This document shows, one piece after another, positions 1-10,159 of a stretch of 64,000 bases of DNA. Each line of letters begins with the position of its first letter. Positions within the stretch are counted from its first letter, which is position 1. The translations under genes and the position numbers were made by a program. Source of the stretch: Meriones unguiculatus (Eukaryota > Chordata > Mammalia > Rodentia > Muridae). The stretch is from the NCBI RefSeq assembly GCF_030254825.1, contig NC_083363.1:27989274-28053273 (forward strand). Reading direction: 5' to 3'. The notes beneath the pieces were generated by a model. It did not search any database, was not told the DNA's origin, and worked only from the letters and a program-made list of their open reading frames with translations.

Positions 1-520
1 ACGAAAGGGGCACAGAAGGGTCCCTCCATCAGTGCTGGAAAAAGCAGAATGCAAGCACCTGATATTTTAGTCTCTTAAATGAATCACATGGCAACAGCAT
101 GTGTAGAGCCCCTTGGGGAAGTTTCTATAGTCATAAAGTCCCAGTCCCCCCTACTGTAGATAAGGGGTGTCCAAAGAAGTGGCAGCAAATCAGAGCCCAG
201 TGAAACCAGGCACCTTTAGCTTCCCAGGATGACCCCAACTGCAGCCTGCCCGGCCACAGCCAGCCAGCTGTAGACCTTGCCCAAACTACTCTGTCAGGAA
301 AGAGGGGAAATTAAAAATGCAGAAGCCAAGAAGCTCTCCGGCCTTTTGCTGTAGAAATGACACAGAACTGTGCCTCTGGTCATTGCTGTGTTTGCACAAA
401 AGCTTTTAATGGCATCACTGGCTGTCACTGACCCCACAGAGCAGGCTGGCTGCCTCCAGCTCTGACTAGACAGACATCTTAGATCATCCGCCCCAACTCA
501 GATGCTACCAGGGGCCAGGA

Positions 521-582
521 AGAAGGGGGAGGGAGAGAGGGAGGGAGGGAGGGAGGGAGGGAGAGAGAGAGAGAGAGAGAGG
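521..582. repeat. (GGGA)n/(GA)n purine microsatellite
   Basis: An uninterrupted purine run: GGGA units followed by GA dinucleotides. Confidence -1.
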
Positions 583-850
583 CAGGGACAGACTTCTCAC
601 TGCCCCAGATCAGAGAAGAAATGAAAACTATCAACAGCCAAACGTGCTCTCTCCAGCCTGCAGAGTGCTTGGGGCTTCACTATCACATATGCTTCCCTAT
701 CCCTCCTTTCTGTGTGCCCTTCACTGTTGCTGTATGCTGGCAGTGGGAAAAAAGCACCCTGACCAAGCCTCAGGGAGAAGACAGGACTGTATTATCAACA
801 TCCACATCTAAGGAGAGGAAGGTAGGGTAAACAGATGGAGTCTTGATATG

Positions 851-888
851 GGAGTGAGGCACAGGAGTGAGGCACAGGAGTGAGGCAG
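851..888. repeat. 13-bp minisatellite, three units
   Basis: The unit ggagtgaggcaca is repeated three times in tandem, the last ending in g instead of ca. Confidence -1.
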
Positions 889-1207
889 CCCTTGAGTAGT
901 ATCTAAAGAGGAAAGAGAGGGCTAAGTTGCAAATAGCTGAGGAAATGCACAGAGCTGGGGGAATGACAGATGCACAGGCCAGGGAACTGGGCCTGCTGGA
1001 GACAGAAATAGCCAGATATAAGGTAAGCTAGGGCCAGGAGTGGAATGAGGGATGAGAAAGCATATTGCCGGGTCAGATAGGACCTTGGAGATAGACTCCT
1101 GATACTGACTAGAGGAGAAATGAGAATCCACTGGTGGGTTCTAAGCAGAGCACTGGTGACATGGACCACATCCATCCATGGTGATGTGAATGTCTGCTGT
1201 GAACTCT

Positions 1208-1273
1208 ATTCATCACATGCCTTTGCTAATGTATTCTTGATATCAACTGAATTTTACAGTTTAAAAAAGTCCC
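1208..1273. repeat. Direct repeat, copy 1 (partner at 1682-1747)
   Basis: About 66 bp starting attcatcacatgcctttgc and continuing through a tatcaact...attttacagt block. It recurs 474 bp downstream with roughly ten mismatches. I do not recognise it as a named repeat family. Confidence -1.
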
Positions 1274-1681
1274 TCAAGTTGGGTACCTGCAACAAGCCAT
1301 GTCAGGGCCAGCATGCAAGGATGTCTAAGGGAAAAGGGCTCATGTTGTCTAGTCATCTCATTGATTTATAAAACTTCAAATGGGACTGTGCCAGTATGCA
1401 AACCAGAACCATCACTTGTTTGTTTGTTTTATGCAGTTCTTAATTCTTTTGTTTCTTTAAACCTCACTTAAGATCAAAAGAAGTGGTGGGCAAGGCAAGG
1501 ACATTGTAAGCACAGGCCAGAGCTGATGATCTTTTCTGGAGCCCTTGTATTTAAAACCATTGGGGGGGGGGGGAGGTCAGGGCAGAGGAATCTAGAAGGA
1601 GGTCAGGAAGAGAGCTGAGCCCCATTGTGAGGGTTCCTGGTAACTTTTCCAAGTAAAGCAGGTAAGAAGGGAGCCCATTCC

Positions 1682-1747
1682 ATTCATCACATGCCTTTGC
1701 AAATGTATTCCTGGTATCAACTATATTTTACAGTATAAAAAGCCCCC
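1682..1747. repeat. Direct repeat, copy 2 (partner at 1208-1273)
   Basis: Same order of blocks as copy 1, same strand, with scattered substitutions. This suggests an old segmental duplication or two copies of one unrecognised repeat. Confidence -1.
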
Positions 1748-2092
1748 CCATTAGGTCAATGTTCCCAAGCCAGTATATGACAATAATAAATGTGGCTTGA
1801 TTCTCTTGTCCTACTCTTGTGCCCAAACAATATGCAGTCAGTCCTTGGGTAGGAAGAAAAACGTCTGGTAACCTCAGATTTTAAGAAATGATAATTAAAG
1901 ACAGTATATGACCTTAAGCAGGTCAGATGAAGAGGTTACAGAGATGCCAGCAGAACAAAAGTCTGAGTAGGTCAGGACATATCATGTTAGCATTATTTAA
2001 GGACTTTTTGCTAATGCAGAGCATCCCCTGGGCCCTGGAGCATTGTGAGCAGGCAAGGGCTGAAGCTATGAGTTAAGGATCTAACGGGACAA

Positions 2093-2315
2093 CAGTGATT
2101 CTCAACCTTCCTAATGATGCAACCCTTTAATATACTTCCTCATGCTCTGCTAATCCCCAACCATAGGTTAATTTTATTGCCACTTCATAACCGTAATTTT
2201 GCTACTGTTATGAGCCATAATGTAAATATCCATGTTTTCCAAAAGTCTTGGGAGACCCCTATGAAAGAGTCATTCAACCCCAAATGAGCTGCAACCCACA
2301 GGTTGAGAACCACTG
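2093..2315 (+). mobile_element. URR1-like hAT nonautonomous DNA transposon, full length
   Basis: About 223 bp bounded by imperfect terminal inverted repeats: cagtgattctcaacct at the left and aggttgagaaccactg at the right. The interior has the typical ttgctactgttatgag and gtaaatatc motifs. Family name from memory (rodent hAT-Charlie type). The flanking 8-bp target duplication is not clear. No coding capacity. Confidence -1.
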
Positions 2316-2695
2316 CTACAGAGAGTGAGAGACCTCCAGGTGTGACCACCAAAGCACTGTGACACCCATTACATCTATGGTATCTGTTTTACTAGCCCTC
2401 ACCCCAGTCCTCTAAAGAGCAAAGTTGTTCCATTCGGTATGCACCTCTCCCTTCTCACCCTTTTTACACCCATGTTCACAGAAAGATTTACACAATGCCT
2501 AGAGCTTCACGAGATACACATAGCCAACAGTCTCCTGCTACCTCACACCTCAGTTAACTTAATGGTGCTTATGTCTCAGTGTCCCTGGATTATGCAAGCT
2601 GGGTTAGCCACCACAGACTATAATATCATTTAGATGTATTCCACTCTAGCATTTTCGAGGCCAGAGAGATCTACACAAACCAGGGGTGTTTGTGT

Positions 2696-2728
2696 AGTAA
2701 CTCTATCAGTAAAAGTAACTCTATCAGT
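2696..2728. repeat. 15-bp direct repeat beside a medium-reiterated element
   Basis: agtaactctatcagt occurs at 2696-2710 and 2714-2728. The second copy runs into the element that starts near 2726. Confidence -1.
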
Positions 2729-3047
2729 TACTTTTCTCATCTCAGTGACCAAATGCCTAAGAAGCAGCAACTTAAAGAGGATTTATTTGTCTCACTGTTA
2801 GAAAGCACAGCTACCATGGCAAGGAAAGTGTGATGGTGGGGGTATTTGGTGGATATGGAAGCAGAGAGAAACCAGAAGTGGGTGTCTGAGATATAACTTC
2901 CTAGCAAATGCCCTCATCACCAACAACCCATCTCAATCCTCCATTTGAGCCTCACATGGCTGACATCTCCTCCAGATGGCATCACCACTTGGGACCAAGG
3001 ATTCAAACACAAGGTTGCAGAGGGCATTTTACATCCAAACTATAACA
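2726..3047 (+). repeat. Rodent medium-reiterated element (RMER1-like), diverged
   Basis: Starts gttacttttctcatctcagtgac and continues with the aagaagcaactta...aggatttat block. Later it has a 'gcatcaccacttggg' region typical of rodent elements related to those at 22388 and 46596. The RMER1 name is my best recollection and unchecked. Confidence -1.
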
Positions 3048-3512
3048 TTTCCATTTAAAACAAACCATTGTAGTGGCATTTTAAAAGTAACAAAGCTGTT
3101 GGACCAAAGCATTTTCACCTGCAACATTGGCTTTTTGAATAGGTAGGATTAAAACAGCATTAAGTCATTCTAAAACTCATCTGTTATAAGAAGAGAATGT
3201 ATGGTTATTCTTTGTAGTACGGCATTAGAAAGCATATTTTATCAGTCCCCAGTAGCTTCATTCCCCAAAGCCAGGCATATGCAAATACAAAGACTAAAGG
3301 CAAGAAAGAAGCATGTCAAACCCGCCAGCTGTCTTGTGCTTCATGGGGTCATCTCCTATGTCTTCTTCGTCCACAGTAAGGCTGGGCTTTTGGAGAGGGA
3401 GCTTGGGCGGATAGAAACCTAACACCTAACTGGATGTTGCCTTTGGAATAACAGTAACTTGCTGGTTCCTAGAAGCTCACTTTAGGTCTGATGGTCAGTC
3501 CCTACTCTGTGC

Positions 3513-3560
3513 AGTTGTAGCTCAGTGGCACAAGTCCTGCCAGAGAACATGGAACCATGC
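3513..3560 (+). repeat. ID-like SINE fragment (tRNA-Ala-type A box)
   Basis: ttgtagctcagtggcacaag matches the internal A-box part of rodent ID elements. The rest is too diverged to delimit, so this could also be chance. Confidence -1.
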
Positions 3561-4049
3561 AGAGAGCTTCAAGAAGATGCCTGTGTCCTCTGGCACCCAG
3601 GTATGGAGTAGGTGAGAAGTACACACAAAATACTAGCAACTTTGCTCCTTGGAGGATGGGTTGGGGGCTGGAATGACTAATGACAAGCTGACATGGATAT
3701 GATATTGTAGGTGACATGTGTGTCACAGCGCTTTGGGAGTCATACCCAGAGGCCTCCCAATCTCTCTAAGAACTCAAGATTTCAAGAAAAGAATGTCCTT
3801 TAGTAAAGATGGCATGATATGACACTTCCATCTGGAAGCTATGGAAACAGTTGCCACCCTCAGTGACAGGAGAGCCCTGGATCCTTCACAGCTGGTCTAG
3901 GTCTCCTAGGGATCCTCAAATACCAAACCTCCATCAGGGAAACACTGACACAGAGCCGCACATCCCAAACATGCCAGCCCAGAATGAATCAAGCTGAGCT
4001 CTATTTTCCCCTCGAGGACTAATGTACAGTTCCTTTGGAAAAACTGAAT

Positions 4050-4081
4050 ATTCAGTTCTATCATATTAGATAGAACTGAAT
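4050..4081. repeat. Perfect 13-bp inverted repeat, 6-nt loop
   Basis: attcagttctatc at 4050-4062 and its exact reverse complement at 4069-4081, separated by atatta. Could form a small stem-loop. Confidence -1.
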
Positions 4082-4577
4082 GAACAACACTAGAGTCTTC
4101 ACATCTTGTCTCATCTTCCTCCTCCTGAATAAGCTAACACTGTGCAGCTTCCCTTGAGGCAATCTTTTGTTACATTAATTCTCTAGACCTATTCTGTGCC
4201 CATCTCCCAAGTCTAGATTCCAGGAGAGACTAGTGAGTCTCTGTCCCCGTGCACAGTATGGTGCCCAGCATGGGGTCAGGTCCAAGATATTTTTGTGAAA
4301 TTAATTAACACCCAATTATCCTCTTGTCCAGGGGACTCTGGTCTTTACAGGCAGTGAGCATTATAGGAAGAGGCACCCAGAATGGAAATGGAAGGCTTAG
4401 ATCCTACAATAGAACCTGGCCTGTCAGAAAACATCCAGGGCTTTATACTCTGCTCAGTGAATTATGCTGAGGATCTCCCTCCTGTGCACACAAGGAGAGC
4501 CTTGGACTCTACTGATTGTGTGGTTGGAGCCAAAAGAACTAATGGTTGTTTGGAACCTGTTCTCTTAGGAAGGATGC

Positions 4578-4783
4578 AAGAATGTTGTCAACCTGTGAGT
4601 CACACAACCCTTTGGGGGATTGGATATCAGATATCCTGCATATCAGATATTTATATTATGATTCATAACAGTAGCACAATTACAGTTATGACATAGCAAT
4701 GAAATAATTTTGTAGTTTGGAGTCACTATAACATGAGGACCTATATTAAAGAGTCATAGCATTAGAAAGTTTTAAAACCACTG
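4578..4783 (-). mobile_element. URR1-like hAT element, opposite orientation to the 2093 copy
   Basis: Reads as the reverse complement of the 2093-2315 element: it begins near tgttgtcaacctgtgagtc, carries tatgattcataacagtagca in the middle, and ends near agcattagaaagttt...ccactg. The termini are degraded, so it is older or more mutated. Confidence -1.
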
Positions 4784-5587
4784 AAAGGGTACCCTAAGAA
4801 GTTACAAGTGCCAGAATGGATCAGCAGAGCACACTTTGAGTGTAGTCTCTCAGGGCAGGCTCTCCAAAGCAGAGAACTTGCAAGGCACTCTGGGAAGGCA
4901 CCAGAGGCTTCCGACTGAGAGCAGGAAAAGAGAAGGAGTCTAGTGTGGGCTTCCCAAGAAGCTAAGTGAGAAGACAATGGGAATTTGCATCTTAAAGCCT
5001 TGATGAAAGGAAGAAAAAAGGGCTGGTTTCCAGGACAAAAAATAGATTATTCACTGTCAGGATGAACAATAGAATAAGACACAGACAGCAATCTGGCACA
5101 GGAACATAAAATTTTCTCAAAAACAAACAAACAAACAAACAAACAAAACCCACAAAAAACAAAACCACTCCCCCCCTAAAAGAAAAGAAAACAGTGTTCA
5201 AGGTACACTTGAAAAGGGCTGGAGCCAAGCTCTGTACCAGCAGATGAGGAGAGGGAGGGATGGGGGAAGAGTGACAGTCATCTCCAGGAACTGTTTTTTC
5301 AAGCCAAATACTGAGAATTCCAGTTCTGTTGTTTACAGCCTTGAGGGAGGAGGCTGGAAGGAACAGAAGGAAGAAGGAGGGAAGAGAGAGGACCACAGAG
5401 TAAATAAAACAAGACAGCACCTGTTTCCCTGGGAGCCTCTAAATGTTGTAACAGCAAGTGCAAGTGCTAGTCTGACACCTGGCACCGATGAACTCCAGAA
5501 AGACTACAGCCTGACCTCCTTGTTTCACTGGCTCCAGAGTCAATGCTGTTTGGTTAGTAACTAAGTCCTCAGGCTAAGCACTTCAAG
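4784..5587. other. Single-copy intronic stretch with an (AAAC)n run
   Basis: No recognised gene. Open frames on both strands here are short and overlap the AAAC repeat. Confidence -1.
5118..5150. repeat. (AAAC)n microsatellite
   Basis: Six to seven tandem AAAC units followed by A-rich sequence. Confidence -1.
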
Positions 5588-5693
5588 AGATTCTCCATGC
5601 CAGACTGGCTCAGTGGTTAACATCACTGGCTGCTCTTCAGGAGGACCTGTTCAATAATCAGCACCTACAAAGCAGCTCACAACCCTCTGTAAC

Positions 5694-5966
5694 TGTTAGT
5701 TCACAAGGTCCCACATCTAATCTGCTTAGCCATCTGTGATGTGATCATTAGTTGACGCCCAAAGGGGCCCAGGATAAAAGGACCCTGCCTCTTACCTCTC
5801 TCTTTTGCTTTCTCTCCTCTCTTTCTTTCTCCTTTTTCTCTGTATGGTCGAACCCCGTCCCCCATGGCTTACTCAGGCCCTAACTTTCTTCTGCTTCCCT
5901 TCCCTCAAATAAACTCTTTTATATAAGATTGGTTGTGTGCATGGCATTTTTATATAAATACTAACA
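5694..5966 (+). mobile_element. Solo LTR (273 bp) inserted in the B3 SINE
   Basis: Begins TGTTAGT and ends ACTAACA, an LTR-like TG...CA with 7-bp inverted termini. It is flanked by gtaac (5689-5693) and gtaat (5967-5971), a probable 5-bp target duplication with one mismatch. A TATA-like gataaaagg lies near 5772 and an AATAAA signal near 5907 (caaataaactc), in the order expected for U3-R-U5. The family is not identified. There is no internal proviral sequence, so it is probably the product of LTR-LTR recombination. Confidence -1.
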
Positions 5967-6079
5967 GTAATTCTATGGGATCTAGCATGGCCTTCTGGCT
6001 TCTGTGGGTATCAGGCATGCACATGGTACACACACATACATTCAGGCAATACAGCCATACACATAAAATAGTAATGGTA

Positions 6080-6082
<3 letters not shown>

Positions 6083-6111
<29 letters not shown>

Positions 6112-6113
6112 AA
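6083..6113. repeat. (AAT)n tail of the B3 SINE
   Basis: About nine AAT/ATA units at the 3' end of the SINE, just before its target duplication. Confidence -1.
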
Positions 6114-6127
6114 TTAAAGATTCTCCA

Positions 6128-7049
6128 GGCCTCATTGATTCTACTGTTGTCCTTCAGGACAGGAAATGATGTGGTTGAAGCCAGATATGACAGTGGGATG
6201 AAATGGGGCTCTGCAGTAGTTCTACCATGATCCCTTGCATCCTGGAAAGACTCAAATTTCTTGCATATAGTCAACATTTAAAACCTTAAAATTATGACTG
6301 CCACTGATGCTCACAGCTCACCCATCTCAGGAGTCAGTGCATGCATCAGTGCATCCATGGCTTATGACATCTCCTAACAATTCAACAATGAAAGACAAAA
6401 TGAAACAAAAGCCACGGCAAAAACCACAGCTCTCAGCTTGCAGAGAGTAAGAGATGGTTTGTTCCAGGGCTATTTTGAATGACCAGGGCCTGGGAAACCA
6501 TATTTAGGTTACCTGAAAACCACGTTTCACCATGGAATCTGTTTCATGAAGTTTTTTTAAAAGCAAACAAAGTCATAATCAAGGCAAGTTTAAAATACAG
6601 TGGTAGGTGGTTACAGCAAGATAAGGGAAGCTTGTCTATAGGCCTATCTAAGGCGGGAGCAAATAGTTTGTTAATAGATTCAAGGAGGTTTTCATCTATC
6701 CATCACAGGATGTTAGCTCTAACACCGAGGTAGTCAAAGAATGGCTGTTCTGGGAGATAAAACTAGCCTAGGATAAGGTAATTATCAGCACTCCAACTTC
6801 ACAGTACTGAAGTTCTAATCAGCACAACTCTGCAGACACAGCTTTCTTTTAGGAGTTCTCATGCACACAAACCAAAACAGTAACAAAATAATCTAATCCA
6901 TGAAGCAGACACATTATCCCCTCTTTACAGAGGCACTGGAAGGGAAGGAGGGTGGTCATTTGCTCCTGGCCTGGGGGAGCATCCAGGCTCTAACCTAGAT
7001 GTAGATTCTTGGTTAAGAAGACGTAGGTAGACATAGAAGCCAACCATGG
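6128..7049. other. Intronic stretch left of the exon
   Basis: No gene or repeat family identified. 6480-6830 has an old LTR-like texture but no definable ends, so I do not call it. Confidence -1.
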
Positions 7050-7061
7050 GATTCACCTTAC
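7050..7061 (-). other. SH3RF3: 5' splice donor after the SH3RF3 exon
   Basis: On the minus strand the exon ends ACTAAG and is followed directly by gtaaggtgaat, a strong GT donor that pairs well with U1. This fixes the exon's last base at 7062. Confidence -1.
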
Positions 7062-7337
7062 CTTAGTGAAGGTCAGGCAGTCTTTATCTTGGTCTCTGTC
7101 CTTCATCTCAAAATCATAAAGTGCTTTGCCTTGGGGCAGAGCCTGTGGCAGGGGCCTGACACACTGGATATAGCTGGCTGGGAGGAAGCCGTGAGTGCCC
7201 TGCAGCTCCCCGTGGTACCAGTTCTCATCTACCTTGCGCCGAAGGATGATGACGTCCCCTTTGTTGAACTTGAGATCACCAGGTTCTTTTCCCTCATAGC
7301 TGTAGAGGGCCTTGGCATAAGGAAGCTGGGACAGATT
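7062..7337 (-). CDS. SH3RF3: Internal coding exon of SH3RF3 (POSH2), SH3 domain 1 and start of SH3 domain 2
   Basis: Read on the minus strand, this exon is open for exactly 92 codons and is phase 0 at both ends. It starts NLSQLPYAKALYSYEGKE and ends KDCLTFTK. Residues 8-60 form a full SH3 domain: the ALYSY motif, the acidic RT loop (EGKEPGDL), the conserved tryptophan in ENWYHGE, and the GFLPASYI end motif. A second SH3 domain begins at residue 71 (KALYDFE) and is cut by the exon end, so it finishes in the next exon, left of this window. SH3RF proteins are RING-type E3 ubiquitin ligases that scaffold Rac-JNK signalling through four SH3 domains. Paralogue choice rests on residues such as GFLPASYIQ and QGKALYDFEMKD, which fit SH3RF3 rather than SH3RF1 (GFFPTNFVQ there). 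This comes from memory of the family, not a search. The RING exon must lie beyond the right edge. Confidence -1.
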
Positions 7338-7365
7338 CTGAAAACAGAAAATAACAGATTACTAG
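7338..7365 (-). other. SH3RF3: 3' splice acceptor before the SH3RF3 exon
   Basis: On the minus strand the exon is preceded by a T-rich tract ending ttctgttttcag, then AATCTGTCC. This is a normal pyrimidine tract and AG acceptor, which places the first exon base at 7337. Confidence -1.
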
Positions 7366-9229
7366 GAATGACCTCCTTAGCACCCAAGAAATTTGCCCTT
7401 GGAATCATGGGTTCAATGTTATTTGTGTGTCTTATGTATAAACAACATTCTGAGACTGAAAGTTCTCTAAAGGAACGTCTATCAACAGACATATGAGTTC
7501 TCTGACCTCAGAAAGATAAGACAGTCCCTACAATAGCAAACTTCTCAATCCTATACACAAGCGCCAACTGTATCCCATACAGACACCACTTCACTGTGGT
7601 GAAAAGGCTCTGAAGGAAGCAATGAATTATCTGTCAGGGATAAGGAGGATACAGGCACACAAGGGGATAACTGGCTCAAAGCAAGTTGAGCAGCCACTCA
7701 CTACTGTGTGACTCTCCCTCTCTATGGATTAGTGGCACACACTCACCCAGGTCATGGGGGGCACAGATGCCTGGCAGAGAAATTCAGAGGCTACTCCTAG
7801 TCCCGGTCACACACCAGTCACACACCTCCTCATCCCCTCAAGCCATTCATGCTTTCGCTTCACACAACAATCTGGTCCAGGGGGAAGGAGAAGTCCAACC
7901 TGGTCATGGACAGTCAGGAGGTGTTTTATCACCCTGTCAATGTTAGTGAACCTTTCTAAATGGCATCTGCTACTGTGGTTTCAAACAGCAGACAGAGTTA
8001 CAGCCCAAACATTTTTGGCACCCTTTTCATGACATTAAGGAGTCTCTTAGTCCTAAATGGACTGGACATTACTGTCCACTCCCTATACTTTTCTAACTGG
8101 TCCTGACTCATAAATTCTGGTCAGCTGCACAAGTGTCTCTTGGTTTTCTTTCCTGGTAGTCCACACTTGTTTAATGATCCATTCTGTGCCCGAGGAAAGC
8201 CGTGTCATTGTCCTTGAGTCAATGTCCAGCAATTCCCTACTAGAAGTGGCATTTTTCTCACAAGAGCCGCCTGAGCCAAGGGTTCTGTAGTATTTAAATC
8301 AATCAATAGTAGTACAAAACTCAAAGCAGCAGTACATCAAAAAGTCTTTGTAGAGGGTTTAATAGCACACTGCAAATCAATCATTCCACATTTATGTCTC
8401 GGAGACGTCTGATGACAGCATTTAAGAGAAAGCTGCTGGCAGACTGACAAACAACCCCCACTAGCCAATTAAATAGTAACACCAGAGAACTTTTCATTAC
8501 AGAACTCATTCTGCATAGGTTTGTGCTGTAAGTACAATAGACTGTAACAGGCCTAGACTTTAAAGAGCGCAGGAGAAAGGCAATTTGCAATCCAATACTT
8601 TGCTTAGAAAAGACTAAAGAGGTGGCTGGCTGTGTGCCATCAGAAAAACCCCAGGACCATACAATGGTCAGCCAGTCCCTGGCCCATTGCTTTCCCACCA
8701 GAGACAACTTTTCTGAAGATACTTTTGGTTGTCACAACTGGGAGAGGTGCTATGGCATCTAATGTGCAGAGCTAGGGATGCTGCCAGACACCCCTCAATT
8801 TATAGCACATTCCTCGGTAGCCACAAATTTACCAAGTACCCCTCAATTTATAGCACATTCCCCAATAGCCTCAAATTTACCAAGCTCAGGATGCCAATGA
8901 GTTGGGAAACCAATCCCCAAACTCGCTATCTAATTTATAAAAAGATTATGCTTCTTCTTTTTCAACTCAGCTTACCACCACATTAAAAATCAAATACAGT
9001 ATATTTTTCATGACAGGAATATTTTCACTATTGACTATATGGCAGCACTTAGTATTCCACTCAGGAAAGAGGTTTCAAGTGGCAGTAAGAAAAATAACAT
9101 GTTCTTATCCTTAAAAAGCACCTCCACTATGTACCCAAAGGAAAACTTCCCTTGACATAGACTGGCAGTGTGTGCCCTTGAGAGACCAAATAGTTGAAAA
9201 TTGGTTTTTTTAGGTATTAGTTTGGGGTT
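7366..9229. other. Single-copy intron right of the exon
   Basis: No exon or interspersed repeat recognised. Contains the 48-bp tandem duplication at 8790-8885. Confidence -1.
8790..8885. repeat. 48-bp tandem duplication
   Basis: Copy 1 at 8790-8837 and copy 2 at 8838-8885 both begin acccctcaatttatagcaca and end in caaatttaccaag plus one base. They differ at about five positions near the middle. No gap between the copies. Confidence -1.
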
Positions 9230-9462
9230 TGGAGCAGAGGCCTGGGCGAAGGACAGCCAGGTGTAGACATGTCCAGCCACTTGGGGAAAGGAACTAGCTT
9301 TACAACATTCTTTTCCTGCCCACTAGAGATACAGTTGCTAGGAAACTGGCCTAGATGGCCAGGCCAGAACTGTTTGTGGTCTTGGAGCCTAAAGTAAACC
9401 AATCATTTCAAAAGTCAATTTCCCTTACCCAATTGTGTAACACTAAGGCATATAACTCCCTG

Positions 9463-9496
<34 letters not shown>

Positions 9497-9652
9497 CCTT
9501 CTTGTTCCCCTAAACCACCAGGCTATACTCCTCCTCTTCAACCAGGGAGAATGTTGTGACCTGGGCTCAAGCTTGTAATAAAAGATCCTCATGTATTTGC
9601 AGAAGAGTTGATTCCTGGTGGTTTTTGGGGTTCTCACAAACTGGGCATAACA
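9230..9652 (+). mobile_element. Probable ERV LTR, 5' end not resolved
   Basis: The right part looks like an LTR R/U5: gcatataactccctgctctg (TATA-like), a TG repeat, then gcttgtaataaaagatcctc (AATAAA) and a tcctggtggtttttggggt block, ending ggcataaca. This layout is typical of rodent class II (ERVK-like) LTRs, from memory. The start near 9230 is a guess, since I found no convincing target duplication. Confidence -1.
9466..9494. repeat. (TG)n microsatellite inside the LTR
   Basis: About 14 TG units just after the TATA-like segment. Confidence -1.
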
Positions 9653-10016
9653 CCCTCTCTTTGCTAAACTCAACTTCTCATTACAAGTGTGTATGCTCAA
9701 AACTGTAATCTTAGAGCCACAGCTCTGGAAGCTCTTCGGAAGCTTTTGTTACCATACATCACAGTGTGAGCATGCCAAACTTGGACCATTGCTGTGTCCT
9801 CCAAAGATCTCATTTCAATGAGCTTGGAGCCCTGTCCCAGTTGTCCCTGCAAAGAAAGAACTGGGGTTTCTGTTCAGTTTCCATCTACGGTTGCTCTCCC
9901 CTGTCCCACATTATCAGGTAAACCCCACTTTCTTTAATCTTGCCACTTTGAAAAAAGTCTCCACATTCCTGGCACTTCTGAGGACCCAACCCTCTCACCT
10001 GAAACTAATAGATTCC

Positions 10017-10156
10017 CAAGTCCAGTAGACTTGGAGAGGGGCATGGGAGGAGATAAGGGAGGGAGGGTGGAGTTGGGAGGGAAAGAGGAAGGGGGCTACA
10101 GCTGGGATACAAAATGAATAAACTGTAATTAAGATAACAAATTAAAATTAAAATGC
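10017..10156 (+). mobile_element. 5'-truncated L1 tail (3' UTR and A-rich end)
   Basis: Starts near gtccagtagacttggagagg, carries the purine-rich gggagggagggtgg stretch, then ggctacagctgggatacaaa and an A-rich end. Same 3' UTR type as at 36623, 37559 and 38400. Confidence -1.
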
Positions 10157-10159
10157 CCC

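Larger units (their letters stand above)
1..2092. other. Single-copy intronic stretch
   Basis: No coding or recognisable interspersed repeat. Contains the short tandem repeats at 521-582 and 851-888, a G12 run at 1562-1573, and a diverged direct repeat pair at 1208 and 1682. Confidence -1.
3050..4577. other. Mostly single-copy intronic stretch
   Basis: Apart from the ID-like fragment and the small inverted repeat at 4050-4081, I recognise nothing here. Confidence -1.
5598..6117 (+). mobile_element. B3 (B2-related) SINE, interrupted by a solo LTR
   Basis: tRNA-derived head gactggctcagtggttaac, then tgctcttcaggaggacctg. After a 273-bp interruption it continues as tctatgggatc...ccttctggcttctgtggg and a tail of ataa/AAT units. 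It is bounded by a perfect 10-bp target duplication, agattctcca, at 5588-5597 and 6118-6127. This shows the two halves belong to one insertion. Confidence -1.
1..7061 (-). other. SH3RF3: SH3RF3 intron downstream of the SH3 exon (partial)
   Basis: Inferred from the exon's orientation. I looked on the minus strand for the rest of SH3 domain 2 (a block around the second-domain tryptophan and GIFP-type end) and did not see it, so the next exon lies further left. The interval holds single-copy DNA, two URR1 elements, a medium-reiterated element, a B3 SINE with a solo LTR inside it, and short simple repeats. Confidence -1.

Noticed and set aside
6480..6830. Possible old LTR left of the exon
   Set aside because: Some LTR-like texture, but no TG...CA ends, poly(A) signal order or target duplication could be found.
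7089..7496. 135-codon plus-strand open frame over the SH3 exon
   Set aside because: It is the antisense shadow of the minus-strand exon. The domain, splice sites and frame all belong to the minus strand.
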